The notes: a model not told the origin generated them from the sequence alone. A DNA stretch of 64,000 nt from an uncultured Halomonas sp. (GCF_947493865.1 NZ_CANLTC010000003.1:243062-307061); one strand, 5' to 3'. Numbered from the stretch's first letter, positions 19,240 to 28,939 are shown. Program-made: numbers and translations.

Positions 19240-20595
19240 ATGCAAGCTTCCATCGAGACGACTTCACAGATCGAACGCCGCGTCACGGTTCAGGTTCCCG
19301 CTGCAGAGGTCGATCAGGCTGTTGCTGCCCGCCTCAAGGATGCCGCGAAGAATGTCCGCTTGAACGGCTTTCGTCAGGGCAGGGTGCCGATGGCCGTCGT
19401 CAAGCAGCGTTATGGCAATGACGTGCGCAATGAAGTTGTCGGCGAGATGATGCGCCAGCATTATGTCAAGGCAATTACCGAACACAGCCTCAATCCAGCT
19501 GGTTATCCTGCTCTGGAGCCAACGGTCAACGAGTCCGGCAAGGATCTTGAGTTCGTCGCCACGCTGGAAATCTATCCGGAAGTCGAGCTGGCTTCCATCG
19601 AAGGCACCGAGATCGAGCGCCCGGTGGCCAAGATCGAAGAGGCGGATGTCGATCAGATGATCGAGACGCTGCGCAAGCAGAACGCCAGCTGGGAGCCGGT
19701 CGATCGCGCTGCGGCCGAAGGCGATCAGGTCAAGCTCGATTTCAAGGGGTATCTTGGCGATGAGCCCTTCGATGGGGGGGAAGCCGAGGGCCATGAGCTT
19801 GTACTGGGGTCCAACAGTTTCATTCCAGGGTTCGAAGAGCAGCTGGAAGGGGTCAAGGCAGGTGATGAGACCGACATTAAAGTGACCTTCCCCGAGGATT
19901 ACCAGGCCGAGCATCTGGCGGGTAAGGAAGCCACCTTCAAGGTCAAGGTGCATCAGGTCAGTGCTCAGCAGTTGCCGGAAATCGACGATGAATTCATCAA
20001 GCAGTTCGGTGTCGAAGAGGGTGACAAGGACAAGTTCCGTGCCGAGATACGCAAGAACATGGAGCGCGAGGTCAAGCAGGCCATCGATAACCGCGTCAAG
20101 CAGCAGGCGCTCGAAGCTCTCAAGGATGCCAATGACATCCCGGTGCCGGCATCGTTGATAGAGCAGGAGACCGAAGGCCTCAAGCGTCAGGCTGCCCAGC
20201 AGTTCGGCCTGGGCGAGGATTTCGATGTATCTCAACTGCCCAACGAACTCTTTGCCGAACAGGCCAAGAGCCGAGTGCAGATCGGGCTGCTACTGGCCGA
20301 AGTGATCAAGGCCAACGAGCTGGAAGCCAGTGATGACGAAATCAAGGCCAAGGTTGAAGAACTGGCCCAGCAGTATCAGCAGCCCGAGCAGGTCATTGAG
20401 TATTATCTCAAGGACGAGCAGATGAAAAATCAGGTCAAGTCTGCCGTGCTTGAAGAGAAGGCGGTTGATAAACTGTTGGAGCAAGCTCAGGTCAAGGACA
20501 TCGAAATGACCTATGAGCAAGCGCTGAAGGCTGCTCAAGAGGGTAACAAGGAAGACGAGGATGCGGACGACGAAGACGCGTCCGTACAAGGCTGA
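19240..20595 (+). CDS. tig: Trigger factor (ribosome-associated chaperone)
   Basis: A 451-residue trigger factor that binds at the ribosomal exit tunnel and shields nascent chains. The ribosome-docking loop LNGFRQGRVP carries the GFRxGxxP signature (about residues 43-52). An FKBP-type PPIase domain follows at about 150-245 (VKLDFKGYLGDEPFDGG, FIPGFEEQLEG). The rest is the arm-like C-terminal domain. The tail is strikingly acidic (NKEDEDADDEDASVQG). GAGGA lies six bases before the ATG. It heads the conserved order tig-clpP-clpX-lon-hupB-ppiD, all on the plus strand. Confidence 0.98.
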   Translation: MQASIETTSQIERRVTVQVPAAEVDQAVAARLKDAAKNVRLNGFRQGRVPMAVVKQRYGNDVRNEVVGEMMRQHYVKAITEHSLNPAGYPALEPTVNESGKDLEFVATLEIYPEVELASIEGTEIERPVAKIEEADVDQMIETLRKQNASWEPVDRAAAEGDQVKLDFKGYLGDEPFDGGEAEGHELVLGSNSFIPGFEEQLEGVKAGDETDIKVTFPEDYQAEHLAGKEATFKVKVHQVSAQQLPEIDDEFIKQFGVEEGDKDKFRAEIRKNMEREVKQAIDNRVKQQALEALKDANDIPVPASLIEQETEGLKRQAAQQFGLGEDFDVSQLPNELFAEQAKSRVQIGLLLAEVIKANELEASDDEIKAKVEELAQQYQQPEQVIEYYLKDEQMKNQVKSAVLEEKAVDKLLEQAQVKDIEMTYEQALKAAQEGNKEDEDADDEDASVQG

Positions 20596-20621
20596 CTTCG
20601 AGCCAAGCAGCTATATGAACT

Positions 20622-20641
20622 AACCCGGCCACGGCCGGGTT
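20622..20641 (+). terminator. Hairpin after tig without a T-run
   Basis: AACCCGGCC pairs with GGCCGGGTT (20622-20630 with 20633-20641). The following bases TGCTAGTC are not T-rich, so termination may be partial. Confidence 0.4.
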
Positions 20642-20712
20642 GCTAGTCACTGGCGCTTTCCGAGTGCAAACTAGATATGATTTTCAAATCATTGGATTAG
20701 GGTGGTCACGCA

Positions 20713-21333
20713 ATGGGCAACGAGTACGATATTCAAAACGCCGGCGGTCTGGTACCTATGGTCGTCGAGCAGAACGCGCGTGGGGAACGAGCCTACGACA
20801 TCTACTCGCGACTGCTTAAGGAGCGTGTGATCTTCCTCGTTGGCCAGGTGGAAGACTACATGGCTAATCTGGTGGTAGCCCAGCTTCTGTTTCTCGAATC
20901 GGAGAATCCGGACAAGGATATTCATCTTTATATCAATTCACCGGGCGGTTCCGTGACGGCGGGTATGTCGATCTATGACACGATGCAGTTCATCAAGCCG
21001 GATGTCTCGACGGTATGTATCGGTCAGGCCGCCAGCATGGGTGCACTGCTGCTGGCCGGCGGTGCCAAGGACAAGCGTTTTTGCCTGCCCAACTCGCGGA
21101 TGATGATTCACCAGCCACTAGGCGGTTACCAGGGACAGGCTTCGGATATCGAGATTCACACCAAGGAAATTCTCAGCATCCGCCATAAACTAAACCGGAT
21201 TCTGGCCGATCATACAGGTCAGGACATCGAAACGATCGCTCGCGATACCGACCGTGACAATTTCATGAACGGAGCGCAGGCGGCTGAATACGGCCTCATC
21301 GACGCAGTGCTGGAAAAGCGTCCGGTCTCCTGA
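20713..21333 (+). CDS. clpP: ATP-dependent Clp protease proteolytic subunit
   Basis: A 206-residue serine protease that forms the ClpP tetradecamer used by ClpX (and ClpA). The catalytic Ser lies in [11 protein letters not shown], the His in [10 protein letters not shown] and the Asp in the TDRDNFM region. The N-terminal part includes a short propeptide-like stretch before [11 protein letters not shown] is preceded by GGTGG. A small perfect palindrome (20677-20692, ATGATTT/AAATCAT) lies in the leader. It is followed 68 bases later by clpX. Confidence 0.98.
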   Translation: MGNEYDIQNAGGLVPMVVEQNARGERAYDIYSRLLKERVIFLVGQVEDYMANLVVAQLLFLESENPDKDIHLYINSPGGSVTAGMSIYDTMQFIKPDVSTVCIGQAASMGALLLAGGAKDKRFCLPNSRMMIHQPLGGYQGQASDIEIHTKEILSIRHKLNRILADHTGQDIETIARDTDRDNFMNGAQAAEYGLIDAVLEKRPVS

Positions 21334-21401
21334 TGATATAAACCCTATTTTTTGCATACTCTGGCGGTCGTTCCGGACCGCCTCAGCCAAGAGGTACGCT
21401 A

Positions 21402-22685
21402 ATGGCCGACGGCAAAGGCAAAGACAAAGACGAGGGCAAACTGCTGTACTGCTCGTTCTGTGGCAAGAATCAGAATGAAGTCCGCAAATTGATTGCTGGT
21501 CCTTCCGTCTATATCTGCGACGAGTGTGTCGACCTGTGCAACGACATCATTCGCGAGGAGGTTCTCGAGGCCGACGCAGAAAGTGATGAGGATCGTCTGC
21601 CGGCGCCTCGCGATATTCGCAATACGCTCGATGACTACGTCATCGGTCAGGATCGCGCAAAAATGGTGCTGTCCGTAGCGGTCTACAATCACTACAAGCG
21701 TTTGCGGGTGGAATCAAAGACCGATGACGTTGAACTGGGCAAGTCCAATATCCTGTTGATTGGCCCGACCGGTAGCGGCAAGACGCTCCTCGCCGAGACC
21801 TTGGCGAGACTGCTCAACGTGCCCTTCACCATCGCGGATGCCACCACCCTCACCGAAGCTGGTTATGTTGGTGAGGATGTCGAGAACATCATTCAGAAAC
21901 TGCTGCAGAAATGCGATTACGATGTAGAGAAAGCCCAGAGGGGCATTGTCTATATCGACGAGATCGACAAGATTTCGCGTAAATCCGACAATCCCTCCAT
22001 TACCCGGGATGTGTCCGGGGAAGGCGTGCAGCAAGCGCTGCTCAAGCTGATCGAGGGCACTACTGCCTCGGTTCCCCCGCAAGGCGGGCGCAAGCACCCT
22101 CAACAGGAGTTCCTGCAGGTCGATACCGGTAACATCCTCTTCATCGTGGGTGGTGCCTTCGCCGGCCTGGACAAGGTGATCCGCGATCGGGCCGAGAAGG
22201 GCGGGATTGGTTTCAACGCCACGGTCAAGAGCAAGGATTCCAGCAAGGGCGTAGGCGATATACTGCTCGGTGTCGAACCGGAAGATCTGGTCAAGTTCGG
22301 TTTGATACCGGAGTTCGTCGGTCGTCTACCGGTCATCGCCACCTTGACCGAACTCAGCGAAGACGCCTTGGTCCAGATTCTGACCGAGCCCAAGAACTCG
22401 CTGATCAAGCAGTATGCCAAGCTGTTCGATATGGAGCACGTCGAACTCGATTTCCGTGAAGACGCACTGCGTGCAGTGGCACGCAAGGCCATGACGCGCA
22501 AGACCGGGGCCCGTGGACTACGCTCCATCCTCGAATCCGTGCTGCTGGATACCATGTATGAAGTACCTTCTCTGGACAGCGTCTCCAAAGTGGTAATAGA
22601 CGAGTCGGTGATTGCCGGCGATAGCGAACCCTTGCTCATCTACTCCAGTCAGGAAGAGGGCAAGGTGGCAAATAAAGACGGTTGA
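21402..22685 (+). CDS. clpX: ATP-dependent Clp protease ATP-binding subunit ClpX
   Basis: A 427-residue AAA+ unfoldase that feeds substrates to ClpP. The N-terminal zinc domain shows the four Cys in [10 protein letters not shown] and [10 protein letters not shown]. Walker A is [10 protein letters not shown], Walker [10 protein letters not shown]; the pore loop and sensor regions follow, and IGF-like loop residues for ClpP docking lie in the [10 protein letters not shown] stretch. Length equals the family norm. A hairpin (GGCGGTC/GACCGCC, 21363-21382) separates it from clpP. A strong terminator follows. Confidence 0.98.
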   Translation: MADGKGKDKDEGKLLYCSFCGKNQNEVRKLIAGPSVYICDECVDLCNDIIREEVLEADAESDEDRLPAPRDIRNTLDDYVIGQDRAKMVLSVAVYNHYKRLRVESKTDDVELGKSNILLIGPTGSGKTLLAETLARLLNVPFTIADATTLTEAGYVGEDVENIIQKLLQKCDYDVEKAQRGIVYIDEIDKISRKSDNPSITRDVSGEGVQQALLKLIEGTTASVPPQGGRKHPQQEFLQVDTGNILFIVGGAFAGLDKVIRDRAEKGGIGFNATVKSKDSSKGVGDILLGVEPEDLVKFGLIPEFVGRLPVIATLTELSEDALVQILTEPKNSLIKQYAKLFDMEHVELDFREDALRAVARKAMTRKTGARGLRSILESVLLDTMYEVPSLDSVSKVVIDESVIAGDSEPLLIYSSQEEGKVANKDG

Positions 22686-22701
22686 TCCAGCGTCATGCAA
22701 G

Positions 22702-22730
22702 AGGGGGCTAACCGCCCCCTTTTTCTTTTC
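22702..22730 (+). terminator. Rho-independent terminator after clpX
   Basis: A stem AGGGGGC/GCCCCCT (22702-22708 with 22714-22720) with loop TAACC is followed by a T-rich tail. Confidence 0.9.
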
Positions 22731-22758
22731 ATCGGCCACGTGCGTTCTACAGTCCGGT

Positions 22759-22788
22759 GTTGTAAAACGCGATTTCAGCCCCATCAAT
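22759..22788 (+). promoter_or_regulatory. Candidate heat-shock (sigma-32) promoter for lon
   Basis: GTTGTAAA (22759-22766) followed after about a dozen bases by CCCCATCAAT (22779-22788) resembles CTTGAAA and CCCCATnT of sigma-32 promoters. It lies 60 bases before lon, a heat-shock gene in other bacteria. The -35 match is partial. Confidence 0.45.
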
Positions 22789-22848
22789 AGCGGTATTCAA
22801 TCAGCGCTAATGGGCGCACCACCCCCCGATTCGTGAGGAACTTCTGCG

Positions 22849-25257
22849 ATGCAGCAGAATGCCGAACAGACGTTTAGTTTGCCCCTTCTACCGCTGCGAG
22901 ATGTCGTTGTCTATCCGCAGATGGTGATCCCCTTGTTCGTTGGTCGCGAGAAGTCGATTCAGGCACTCGAAGCTGCCATGGAAGTCGACAAGCGCGTCCT
23001 GTTGGTGGCGCAGCGCGAGGCGGGTCAGGACGATCCGGATACCCGTGATCTGTTTGCCGTTGGCACGGTTGCCGAGATCATGCAGTTGCTGAAGCTTCCG
23101 GATGGCACGGTCAAGGTACTGATCGAAGGCACTTCCCGTGCCGATGTTCACAAGGTAAGCGTTGTAGAAGAAGGCTATAGCGTTGCCGAAATCGCCCTGC
23201 GCGAGAGCGAACCCCTTTCCGAACGCGAGCAAGAGTCCTTGGTTCGCGTACTGCTCAACCAGTTCGAGCAATACGTGAAGCTTTCCAAGAAGGTACCCAA
23301 CGAGGTGCTCAACTCCTTGCAAGGGATCGAGGACCCGAGTCGGCTCGTCGATACCATTTGCGCCCACTTGTCGTTGAAGATCGGTGACAAGCAGGAGTTG
23401 CTCGAGATGGATCGAGTGCGGGATCGCATCGAACATCTCATGGCATTGATCGAATCCGAGATCGATCTGTTGCAGGTGGAAAAACGCATCCGCTCCAGGG
23501 TCAAGGACCAGATGGAGAAATCCCAGCGCGAGTACTATCTCAACGAACAGATGAAGGCCATCCAGAAGGAGATGGGTGAGCTCGAGAATGTGCCCAACGA
23601 GGCAGAGAAGTACGAGCAGGCCATCAAGGACGCGGGCATGCCCAAGGAAGCCGCGGACAAGGCTACTCAGGAGCTGGGCAAGCTGAAGATGATGGCACCG
23701 ACCTCCGCCGAGGCCACCGTGGTGCGTTCCTATCTCGATTGGTTGATTGCGGTGCCCTGGAAGAAGCGCACCCGGGTCAAGCACGATCTGACTCACGCCG
23801 TCACGGTACTCGATGAAGACCACTACGGTCTGGAAGAGGTCAAGGAGCGCATCCTTGAATACCTGGCCGTGCAAAAGCGTGTCAAGAAGCTCAAGGGGCC
23901 GGTTCTGTGTCTGGTTGGGCCGCCTGGGGTGGGCAAGACCTCCCTCGGGCAATCCATCGCCCGGGCAACCAATCGCAAGTACGTGCGTCTTGCCCTGGGT
24001 GGCGTGCGGGACGAATCCGAGATTCGCGGTCATCGCCGTACCTATATTGGCTCGCTGCCCGGCAAGATGATTCAGCGCATGAGCAAGGCAGGCGTGCGCA
24101 ATCCGCTATTCCTGCTCGATGAAATCGACAAGATCGGCATGGATCATCGCGGCGATCCATCCTCTGCACTGCTCGAGGTGCTCGATCCGGAACAGAACAA
24201 CTCCTTCAGCGATCACTATCTGGAGCTGGATTACGATCTCTCGGATGTCATGTTCATCTGCACCGCCAACTCGATGAACATTCCCGGCCCGCTGTTGGAT
24301 CGCATGGAGATCATCCGTCTGCCGGGCTATACCGAAGACGAAAAGCTCGCCATCGCCAATCGCTATCTGGTACCCAAGCAGCTCAAGGCCAACGGCTTGA
24401 AAGAGGGTGAGTTGCGCTTTTCCGATGACGCTGTGATGGAGATCATTCGCTACTACACTCGGGAAGCCGGGGTGCGTGAGCTCGAGCGGCAGATTGCCAA
24501 GGTATGTCGTAAGGTATTGCGCGAGCGTGTCGAAGAAGAGAGCAAGGAGGGCGCTCTGGCGCCGAGAGTGCTGGCCGCCGCCGATATCGAGGCCTATGCA
24601 GGTGTGCGCCGCTATAGCTATGGCCTGGCGGACATGGAGCATCAGGTGGGGCGCGTTACGGGTTTGGCCTGGACCTCCGTCGGGGGTGAGCTGCTCAGCA
24701 TCGAATCCGTGGTGATGCCAGGTAAGGGGCGAATACACAAGACCGGCTCCCTGGGCGATGTCATGAAAGAGTCGGTGGATGCGGCGCATACCGTCGTGCG
24801 GGCTCGGGCAGTGGCCATGGGGATCGATCCCGAGCGCTTCGAGAAGGAAGATCTGCATATCCACGTTCCCGAAGGGGCAACGCCCAAGGATGGCCCCAGC
24901 GCAGGTATTGCCATGGTTACCGCCATGGTATCCGCTTATACCGAGCAGCCGATTCGTTGTGATGTGGCAATGACTGGTGAGGTGAATCTGCGTGGCGAAG
25001 TCATGCCCATCGGAGGGCTGAAGGAGAAATTGCTGGCCGCTCGACGCGGTGGTATAAAGACGGTGCTCATTCCGGAAGAGAATCGTCGCGATCTGAAGGA
25101 AGTGCCGGACAATATCAAGAATGCGCTTGATATTCATCCAGTACGTTGGATCGACGAGGTTCTTGAGCTCGCACTGGTAAATAATACGAATGCTAACGGG
25201 GATGATAATCGTCCTGATGATACGGCAGCTTCCAGTTCGATAATAAGTACCCATTAG
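22849..25257 (+). CDS. lon: ATP-dependent Lon protease
   Basis: An 802-residue LonA protease degrading misfolded and regulatory proteins. The N-terminal substrate-binding domain starts LPLLPLRDVVVYP; a coiled-coil region spans about 190-280; Walker A is GPPGVGKTSLG and Walker B FLLDEIDKIG. The C-terminal protease domain has the catalytic Ser in PKDGPSAGIAM and Lys in GGLKEKLLAARRGG. The length is slightly above E. coli Lon (784), mostly through an Asn/Asp-rich tail. It lies between clpX and hupB, the usual place in gammaproteobacteria. Confidence 0.98.
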   Translation: MQQNAEQTFSLPLLPLRDVVVYPQMVIPLFVGREKSIQALEAAMEVDKRVLLVAQREAGQDDPDTRDLFAVGTVAEIMQLLKLPDGTVKVLIEGTSRADVHKVSVVEEGYSVAEIALRESEPLSEREQESLVRVLLNQFEQYVKLSKKVPNEVLNSLQGIEDPSRLVDTICAHLSLKIGDKQELLEMDRVRDRIEHLMALIESEIDLLQVEKRIRSRVKDQMEKSQREYYLNEQMKAIQKEMGELENVPNEAEKYEQAIKDAGMPKEAADKATQELGKLKMMAPTSAEATVVRSYLDWLIAVPWKKRTRVKHDLTHAVTVLDEDHYGLEEVKERILEYLAVQKRVKKLKGPVLCLVGPPGVGKTSLGQSIARATNRKYVRLALGGVRDESEIRGHRRTYIGSLPGKMIQRMSKAGVRNPLFLLDEIDKIGMDHRGDPSSALLEVLDPEQNNSFSDHYLELDYDLSDVMFICTANSMNIPGPLLDRMEIIRLPGYTEDEKLAIANRYLVPKQLKANGLKEGELRFSDDAVMEIIRYYTREAGVRELERQIAKVCRKVLRERVEEESKEGALAPRVLAAADIEAYAGVRRYSYGLADMEHQVGRVTGLAWTSVGGELLSIESVVMPGKGRIHKTGSLGDVMKESVDAAHTVVRARAVAMGIDPERFEKEDLHIHVPEGATPKDGPSAGIAMVTAMVSAYTEQPIRCDVAMTGEVNLRGEVMPIGGLKEKLLAARRGGIKTVLIPEENRRDLKEVPDNIKNALDIHPVRWIDEVLELALVNNTNANGDDNRPDDTAASSSIISTH

Positions 25258-25320
25258 GTTGCATAATACAAATTATTATTTGTCAAACGTCGAAATGGCG
25301 CGGGTTTGCGCCTTATTTAC

Positions 25321-25350
25321 TTGACACAACTTTCGCGGCATTGCTATAAA
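25321..25350 (+). promoter_or_regulatory. Candidate sigma-70 promoter for hupB
   Basis: TTGACA (25321-25326, consensus), then TATAAA at 25345-25350 (18-base spacer; CTATAA gives 17). It lies about 80 bases before the hupB start. Confidence 0.65.
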
Positions 25351-25432
25351 TTGCGTTTTGCTGCGATCGTGCGAGCTGCCTGAAATGAAGCGCCGAATTA
25401 CAGTAATTTCTGAAACAGTCAAGGGGTGAAAT

Positions 25433-25705
25433 GTGAACAAATCTGAACTGATCGAAGCCATCGCTGCATCTGCCGATATTCCTAAAGCGGCGGCAGGTCG
25501 TGCCCTGGATGCGATGATCGATTCCGTTACCGACAGCTTGAAAAAAGGCGATTCAGTAGCCTTGGTTGGATTCGGAACGTTCAGTATCAAAGAGCGCGCT
25601 GCTCGCACTGGTCGCAATCCTCAAACAGGTAAGCCGATCAACATCAGCGCTGCTAAAGTTCCCAGCTTCAAGGCTGGCAAGGCACTCAAGGATTCGGTCA
25701 ACTAA
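25433..25705 (+). CDS. hupB: DNA-binding protein HU-beta
   Basis: A 90-residue nucleoid protein of the HU/IHF family that bends DNA without sequence preference. Family features: opening [38 protein letters not shown] (the beta-arm with the Pro that intercalates, split across the DNA-binding region) and a closing [11 protein letters not shown]. The start codon is GTG at 25433, with AAGGGG (25421-25426) six bases before it. It has its own promoter and terminator between lon and ppiD. Confidence 0.98.
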   Translation: MNKSELIEAIAASADIPKAAAGRALDAMIDSVTDSLKKGDSVALVGFGTFSIKERAARTGRNPQTGKPINISAAKVPSFKAGKALKDSVN

Positions 25706-25826
25706 GCAAACGGTGTTCAGGTGTGAGCCCAGAATCTGGCAGTGATTCCATGGTGCCATCGATTCAATTCGTGGCAAGCGACATGCTCATTTCACCAACC
25801 GTTGTTTCTTGTGACCTCCAAGCTAG

Positions 25827-25855
25827 GCGTATCGTGTAAGCGATACGCTTTTTTA
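25827..25855 (+). terminator. Rho-independent terminator after hupB
   Basis: GCGTATCG/CGATACGC (25827-25834 with 25841-25848) with loop TGTAAG is followed by a run of T. Confidence 0.9.
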
Positions 25856-25884
25856 TTATTCCGTCTACAGCATTCGAGGTTAGC

Positions 25885-27720
25885 ATGCTGCAACAAATCC
25901 GCGACCGCTCCCAAAGTCTGATCGCCAAGATCATCGTGGGTGCTGTGGTCGTCGCCCTTGCGCTTTTCGGTATCGAATCCGTGGTAGGCCTGTTCACCAG
26001 CGGGGCTGATGACGTTGTCGAGGTCAACGGTGAGCCGATCACCCGGCAACAAATCGAAACGGAAGTCCAGCGTGGCATTCGTTCCGGTCAGGTTCCCCCG
26101 GAACAGGAGCGCCAGTTGCGCAATCAGGTTATCGAACAGTTGGTGACCCTCGAACTGCTCGACCAGTACATTGCCGAAGGTGGCATGCACGTCTCGGAGC
26201 AGCAGCTTGACCAGGTAATCGTCAATCGTGCCGAATTCCAGGATCAAAGCGGCAATTTTTCCACTGACCTATTCCGCAACCGTCTGGCCAGTGCAGGATA
26301 TACGCCACTCTCGTTTCGCCAGCAGCTCAAGAACGACCTCATGCGCCAGCAGATGCAGCAGGGTCTGACCACCAGTGATTTTCTCCTGGATAGCGAGCGC
26401 CAACGACTCGCCCAGTTGCAAAACCAGACACGCAGCTTTCGCTATCATGTGCTCACGCCTGACGATGTCGACGCAGAGATCGATATCACCGATGCCGATT
26501 TGCAGTCCTATTACGATGCGCATCAGACGGAATTTCGCCGCCCCGAAGAAGTACGCTTGAACTATGTCGTTCTCGATCAGGCAGACATGGCCAAGGATGT
26601 CGAGGTCGACGATCAGGCGCTGCGCGAGGCTTATGCCAAGCGTCAAGGCAACGCGGAACGCCGTGTCTCGCACATCATGGTGACCTATGGCGACGATCGC
26701 ACGGAGCAGGAGGCGCGTCAGCGCCTTGAAGAAGCTCGCCAGCGTTTGCAGCAAGGTGATGACTTTGCCGCGCTGGCAAGGGAGTACTCGGATGACGAGA
26801 CGACCGCCGATGATCAGGGCGATTTAGGATTCATCAGCCGGGGGTTCTTCGACGAAGCTTTCGAAGAAGCCGCCTATTCCCTCACACCTGGCCAGGTATC
26901 GGAGATCGTCGAGACAGACAACGGGCTGCATCTCATCAAGGTGACGGAGCTGGATGTGCCGCCTTTCGAGGAGATGCGCGATACGCTGCAACAGGAGTTG
27001 GCGCTCGAACAGGCTGGCGATCGTTTCAATGACCAGGCGCAGCGCCTGATTGACGAGAGCTTTGCCGCGGATGATCTGGCAAGCGTTGCCGAGGATCTTG
27101 GACTCGAGCTACAGCAGAGCGACTGGGTATCTCGAAACTCTGCCGAGGGAGTGCTGACAGAGCCTGGTGTGATGGCGGCAGCCTTTGAACCCGATGTGCT
27201 GGAAAATGGCTACAACAGCGAAGTGATCGAGCTCGACGATCAGCGGCGCATGGTGCTGCGGGTTGCCGAGCATCGGGAGGCAACGACGCTACCGCTGGAA
27301 GAGGTGCGCGACCAGGTTCAAGAGCAGGTCAAGGCGAACAAGATCAAGGAGGCCTTGCGCGATCGCGCCAGAGAGCTGGCAGCGTCACTGCGCGATGGTG
27401 AGGCACCCGGCGTTGAGTGGCAGCAGGCCGATCGGGTGTCGCGTCAGGATGCAGGGCAAGGAAATAGAGATATTCCCGAGCCCGTGCTGAACACGGCTTT
27501 CAAACTGCCCAAGCCGGAGCAGGGCAGTGTCTACGGCCAAGCAGCGGTCGGTGATGGCGTTGCTCTGATTGCCTTGACCGCTGTCGGCGAGAGCGATCAA
27601 GCCGAGGATTCTCAGGCGGCCCGCTTTGCGAGCCAATTGACTCAGCGATCGCGCGCTCAGGCTGCCGTACAGGGCTTGCTCGAAGAGCTACGCGCCCAGG
27701 CGGACATCAAGCGGCTATAA
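25885..27720 (+). CDS. ppiD: Peptidyl-prolyl cis-trans isomerase D (periplasmic folding chaperone)
   Basis: A 611-residue inner-membrane-anchored chaperone. A single N-terminal membrane helix (about residues 12-34, LIAKIIVGAVVVALALFGI) places the rest in the periplasm. A SurA-N-like chaperone region follows, with VVEVNGEPITRQQIE. A parvulin-type PPIC domain lies at about 255-355 (RVSHIMVTYGDD, DLGFISRGFFDEAFEEAAY split, LHLIKVTEL). The C-terminal half is helical. It assists proteins leaving the SecYEG channel. Position after hupB is conserved. Confidence 0.95.
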   Translation: MLQQIRDRSQSLIAKIIVGAVVVALALFGIESVVGLFTSGADDVVEVNGEPITRQQIETEVQRGIRSGQVPPEQERQLRNQVIEQLVTLELLDQYIAEGGMHVSEQQLDQVIVNRAEFQDQSGNFSTDLFRNRLASAGYTPLSFRQQLKNDLMRQQMQQGLTTSDFLLDSERQRLAQLQNQTRSFRYHVLTPDDVDAEIDITDADLQSYYDAHQTEFRRPEEVRLNYVVLDQADMAKDVEVDDQALREAYAKRQGNAERRVSHIMVTYGDDRTEQEARQRLEEARQRLQQGDDFAALAREYSDDETTADDQGDLGFISRGFFDEAFEEAAYSLTPGQVSEIVETDNGLHLIKVTELDVPPFEEMRDTLQQELALEQAGDRFNDQAQRLIDESFAADDLASVAEDLGLELQQSDWVSRNSAEGVLTEPGVMAAAFEPDVLENGYNSEVIELDDQRRMVLRVAEHREATTLPLEEVRDQVQEQVKANKIKEALRDRARELAASLRDGEAPGVEWQQADRVSRQDAGQGNRDIPEPVLNTAFKLPKPEQGSVYGQAAVGDGVALIALTAVGESDQAEDSQAARFASQLTQRSRAQAAVQGLLEELRAQADIKRL

Positions 27721-27751
27721 ACCTCCGCAGGCCACTCATTGCATCTTGATG

Positions 27752-27775
27752 AAGCGCGGCGTTTGCCGCGCTTTC
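27752..27775 (+). terminator. Probable terminator between ppiD and the convergent YkgJ-family gene
   Basis: AAGCGCGGC/GCCGCGCTT (27752-27760 with 27765-27773), loop GTTT, followed by TCTCG. The T-run is weak. Confidence 0.6.
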
Positions 27776-27794
27776 TCGTATCCACCACCATCCT

Positions 27795-28079
27795 TCAGGT
27801 TGCCACCTCCAGGGCAGCGATTCGCTGGAGGGCCACGTCGCGATGATCGCCGCACAGTTCCCTATCGAAGTCGAAGCGTAGACACACCAGCGGCCGCCGA
27901 GGGTCACCGAACAGGCGGCATAGATTACGCTCATCGAGCTGTAGGCAGCGAACGCCCGCCGGTTTGCCCTTGGGCATGCCCGGAATGGCGGAACTGATCG
28001 ATGGCGCAATGCAGCAGGCACCACAGCCCGGGCGGCAGCCGATGGATTCATCGTTTCCCGGTCTGGCGTGATCGCTCAT
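27795..28079 (-). CDS. YkgJ-family cysteine cluster protein
   Basis: A 94-residue protein with the CxxxCGACC pattern (CRPGCGACCIAP) near the N-terminus and further Cys in RCLQLDERNLC and RRPLVCLRF, the layout of the zinc/iron-chelating CxxCxxCC family (YkgJ). The role is unknown; relatives are thought to bind a metal ion. Its ATG overlaps the stop of the upstream queD-like gene by four bases (ATGA), so the two are translationally coupled. Confidence 0.85.
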   Translation of the reverse strand: MSDHARPGNDESIGCRPGCGACCIAPSISSAIPGMPKGKPAGVRCLQLDERNLCRLFGDPRRPLVCLRFDFDRELCGDHRDVALQRIAALEVAT

Positions 28080-28939
28080 GGGCTTGCCTCGGCGATGGCG
28101 CCCTTGCCGATGCCTTCGAAGGCCTGGACGCGTACGGTCTGGCCATGACTGCGGGCAATCTGCTCGGCCAGCCAGGCGGCGATATGCTCGATGCTTGTCG
28201 ACACGGGAAGTACCTCGCAGCGTTCCCGGGGCAGGCGGAGTGAAAAACGGCCTTGTGCCGCACGATAGCCCAACGTCAGTCGATCACTCGATTGCCTGCC
28301 ACCATCCTTCGCCAGATTTTCTACGATGTCGGCGGTATCCACCAGGTAGCGATCATTGAGGCGCTGTGTCCAGTGGGCTTCCAGTTCGGGTGCTCGTTTT
28401 CCATTGCACCAGATAAGTAATTTCGAACGGTGACCGTGCGCTATGCGCTGTCCATTGCCGGGATGATGCTTGAGGCCGTGACTATAGGTGTAGTAATACG
28501 ACGTTTCTTCCATGCGCTCTTCATGCAGGTTCAATCGAATGCCATGGACGCGAGATGGCGGCAAGCGCGAGAGTGCATCGCTGTAATAGCTTGCCAGGCG
28601 TTCCAGAGTGATTTCGCCCCAGGGCAGGAGAGTGAACGCCTGGCGAGGCGCCTTTACTTCCATGCTGTAGGGTAACGTTGTCCGAATGCATAGTCCTTCG
28701 GCACATTCCTGCACGGTCAGATGAGGCGTCTGGGTAGGTACCAGAAGCGTATGATTCAAGTTCGCATTCAACCGCGACTCAACCCATGATGCCACTTCAC
28801 CGGAATCAAACAGCAGCCCATCCTCATCGTCCTCGCCGGCAATCTCGACATCGACCTGCCAACTGGCGCCTGTCAGGCCGCGCTTCGGGCACCATAGCGA
28901 AACATCGAGGTTCGTCAGATCATTGACGAAAAGCATCAT
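28076..28939 (-). CDS. Tandem 6-carboxytetrahydropterin synthase-like protein (QueD family, double length)
   Basis: A 287-residue protein, about twice the size of QueD (about 120). Both halves look like the T-fold. In the first, GLTGASWQVDVEIAGEDD aligns with the QueD block GLHGHSFMVRLEI, but both zinc His are replaced by Thr and Ala. In the second, QRIAHGHRSKLLIW keeps the HGH pair and STSIEHIAAWLAEQI matches the PTSE helix. QueD converts 7,8-dihydroneopterin triphosphate to 6-carboxytetrahydropterin for queuosine. The adjacency of queC supports that pathway. GGAGG lies seven bases before the first of two ATG codons. It could instead have a related pterin reaction. Confidence 0.75.
   Translation of the reverse strand: MMLFVNDLTNLDVSLWCPKRGLTGASWQVDVEIAGEDDEDGLLFDSGEVASWVESRLNANLNHTLLVPTQTPHLTVQECAEGLCIRTTLPYSMEVKAPRQAFTLLPWGEITLERLASYYSDALSRLPPSRVHGIRLNLHEERMEETSYYYTYSHGLKHHPGNGQRIAHGHRSKLLIWCNGKRAPELEAHWTQRLNDRYLVDTADIVENLAKDGGRQSSDRLTLGYRAAQGRFSLRLPRERCEVLPVSTSIEHIAAWLAEQIARSHGQTVRVQAFEGIGKGAIAEASP

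Noticed and set aside
22888..25254. Two long minus-strand open frames opposite lon
   Set aside because: Both are shadows of lon; no ribosome sites or domain motifs.
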